DNA from: Clostridiales bacterium
Lineage (GTDB): Bacteria > Bacillota > Clostridia > Christensenellales > CAG-138
Length of the DNA: 5,682 bases
NCBI GenBank assembly: GCA_009783775.1
Contig: WRCT01000125.1
Location: 1-5,682, forward strand
Direction of reading: 5' to 3'
The notes beneath the pieces were generated by a model. It saw only the letters and a program-made list of their open reading frames with translations. It had not been told where the DNA came from and did no database searches. Below are positions 4,824 to 5,682 of this stretch, in pieces (position 1 is the stretch's first letter; the number at the start of each line of letters is the position of its first letter). A program made the position numbers and the translations under genes.

Positions 4824-5682
4824 AAGTTCTTTGGGAATTCGATCCCTCTGTCCAGATCGCGCAAAAACGCGATGGTTTTCTTCGCGCCCGAAACCAGATT
4901 CCATTCGATGATTTCCTTATGATACTCCCCATCTTCAATGACCATGAGTTGGAGAGTGATTTTGCATATAAATTCACCGTAATTGACTCCGTCAAACCGC
5001 AGTGCACCGATGCGACCATACTGCATATCCGGCAGGATCGCGTTATGGTAAAGCCGTGTCGCCTCCTCGCGTGAAAGTGGAACTTCCTTCCATCCGCTAT
5101 TTGGTTGCCTGTAGCTCACATAGCAAAAATATGCGCTGGCTTCATTGAAGTTGGCTTGAAACGCGCTGCGCGACAAAATGGCCTCCGGCGTGTTGAGCAG
5201 GCTCAATATCTGCTTGGCCGCTTGATCCTCTGTATTGATCCGGTACTCACGGTTTTTCGTTTTGCCGTCTATCTCATAACTTAACGTAAACCAGGTCGAT
5301 CCAAAGTAATTCGAGCTTTTCTCTATCCTGCCCTTATCCGCGATAACCTCGCCATGCCATTCGCGCACCATGTCAATCTGCGCGGGCGACGCAAACACGG
5401 TCGCCTTCTCACGTCCGAACTGCACCGTTACGGCGCTGACCTGTTCGGTCTCCGGCCGCCAGCGCTCGATCCAAAAGACATCAAAATGCAGCGTGACCAG
5501 CAAAATCAACAGCACACCCGCGTAAATACAGAAACCCTTACAACTCTTCTTAAATACCCTTGTCGTCTTTTTGGACAGCATTTCAATGCCGAAATAGCCG
5601 ATGGCGCTGCCAAGTATCAGACAGGAAAGGAAGGGAAATAATTGCCCCGCGCCGGCTTGCTCAAACACGACCTCCAGCATAA
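4820..5682 (-). CDS. Membrane protein with soluble C-terminal domain, probably the 3' part of an ABC-2 permease-like (DUF6449-type) gene; 5' end likely outside window
   Basis: Reading leftward, the visible product is 286 residues from the first ATG (5680-5678), but that codon lies at the window edge, its ribosome site cannot be seen and the frame may continue, so I treat it as 5'-partial. Two membrane helices are visible at about residues 15-35 (FPFLSCLILGSAIGYFGIEM) and 50-69, separated by a basic loop (SKKTTRVFKKSCKG). The remaining ~215 residues are soluble, mixed alpha/beta, with no cysteine or metal cluster. The pattern GYFxIEML..K..RVFK followed by a second helix and LHFDVFWIERWxP resembles the end of the membrane part and the extracellular DUF6449 domain of Firmicute ABC-2 permease proteins; this is from memory and tentative. 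It is convergent with the DUF554 gene, and the two stop codons share TTAA (4820-4823). Codon use is less GC-rich than in ileS. Confidence 0.75.
   Translation of the reverse strand, partial: MLEVVFEQAGAGQLFPFLSCLILGSAIGYFGIEMLSKKTTRVFKKSCKGFCIYAGVLLILLVTLHFDVFWIERWRPETEQVSAVTVQFGREKATVFASPAQIDMVREWHGEVIADKGRIEKSSNYFGSTWFTLSYEIDGKTKNREYRINTEDQAAKQILSLLNTPEAILSRSAFQANFNEASAYFCYVSYRQPNSGWKEVPLSREEATRLYHNAILPDMQYGRIGALRFDGVNYGEFICKITLQLMVIEDGEYHKEIIEWNLVSGAKKTIAFLRDLDRGIEFPKNF

Noticed and set aside
4454..5074. 206-codon plus-strand frame running through the end of DUF554 and into the convergent gene
   Set aside because: The product is rich in H and R and matches nothing; it overlaps two well-supported genes in other frames.

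Overview
The window suggests a GC-rich Firmicute of the class Clostridia, probably an Oscillospiraceae-like anaerobe. This is inferred from four things seen together: a bacterial V/A-type ATPase subunit, a full T-box leader on an aminoacyl-tRNA synthetase gene, an IleS2-type isoleucyl-tRNA synthetase, and short palindromic repeats of a kind common in such genomes. The exact taxon cannot be read from the sequence.

Layout, left to right. Positions 2-289 (+) hold the C-terminal part of V/A-type ATP synthase subunit D. Positions 290-993 are non-coding but crowded: an inverted repeat (307-407), a short hairpin repeat (413-433), a near-consensus sigma-A promoter (451-479), then an isoleucine T-box leader (about 499-950) ending in an antiterminator/terminator switch, four heptamer repeats and a Shine-Dalgarno. 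Positions 994-4137 (+) are ileS. Positions 4134-4823 (+) are a DUF554 membrane protein whose start overlaps the ileS stop. Positions 4820-5682 (-) hold the 3' part of a convergent gene for a two-helix membrane protein with a soluble C-terminal domain.

How it works together. Transcription probably starts near 486. When tRNA-Ile is uncharged it should pair with an AUC specifier and with the T-box bulge, stabilising the antiterminator and allowing read-through into ileS and the coupled DUF554 gene. The V-ATPase gene belongs to a separate upstream unit.

The main discovery is that this T-box is heavily decorated. A 163-bp gapless palindromic element (534-696) sits inside the 5' strand of Stem I. 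Removing it on paper restores a continuous Stem I. A second, shorter palindromic repeat, apparently in two tandem copies (770-823), sits in Stem II. A related palindrome seems to be embedded in frame in the editing domain of IleRS itself (about 1738-1765), which recalls Rickettsia palindromic elements. These insertions fold on themselves, which may explain how an essential riboswitch and an essential enzyme tolerate them.
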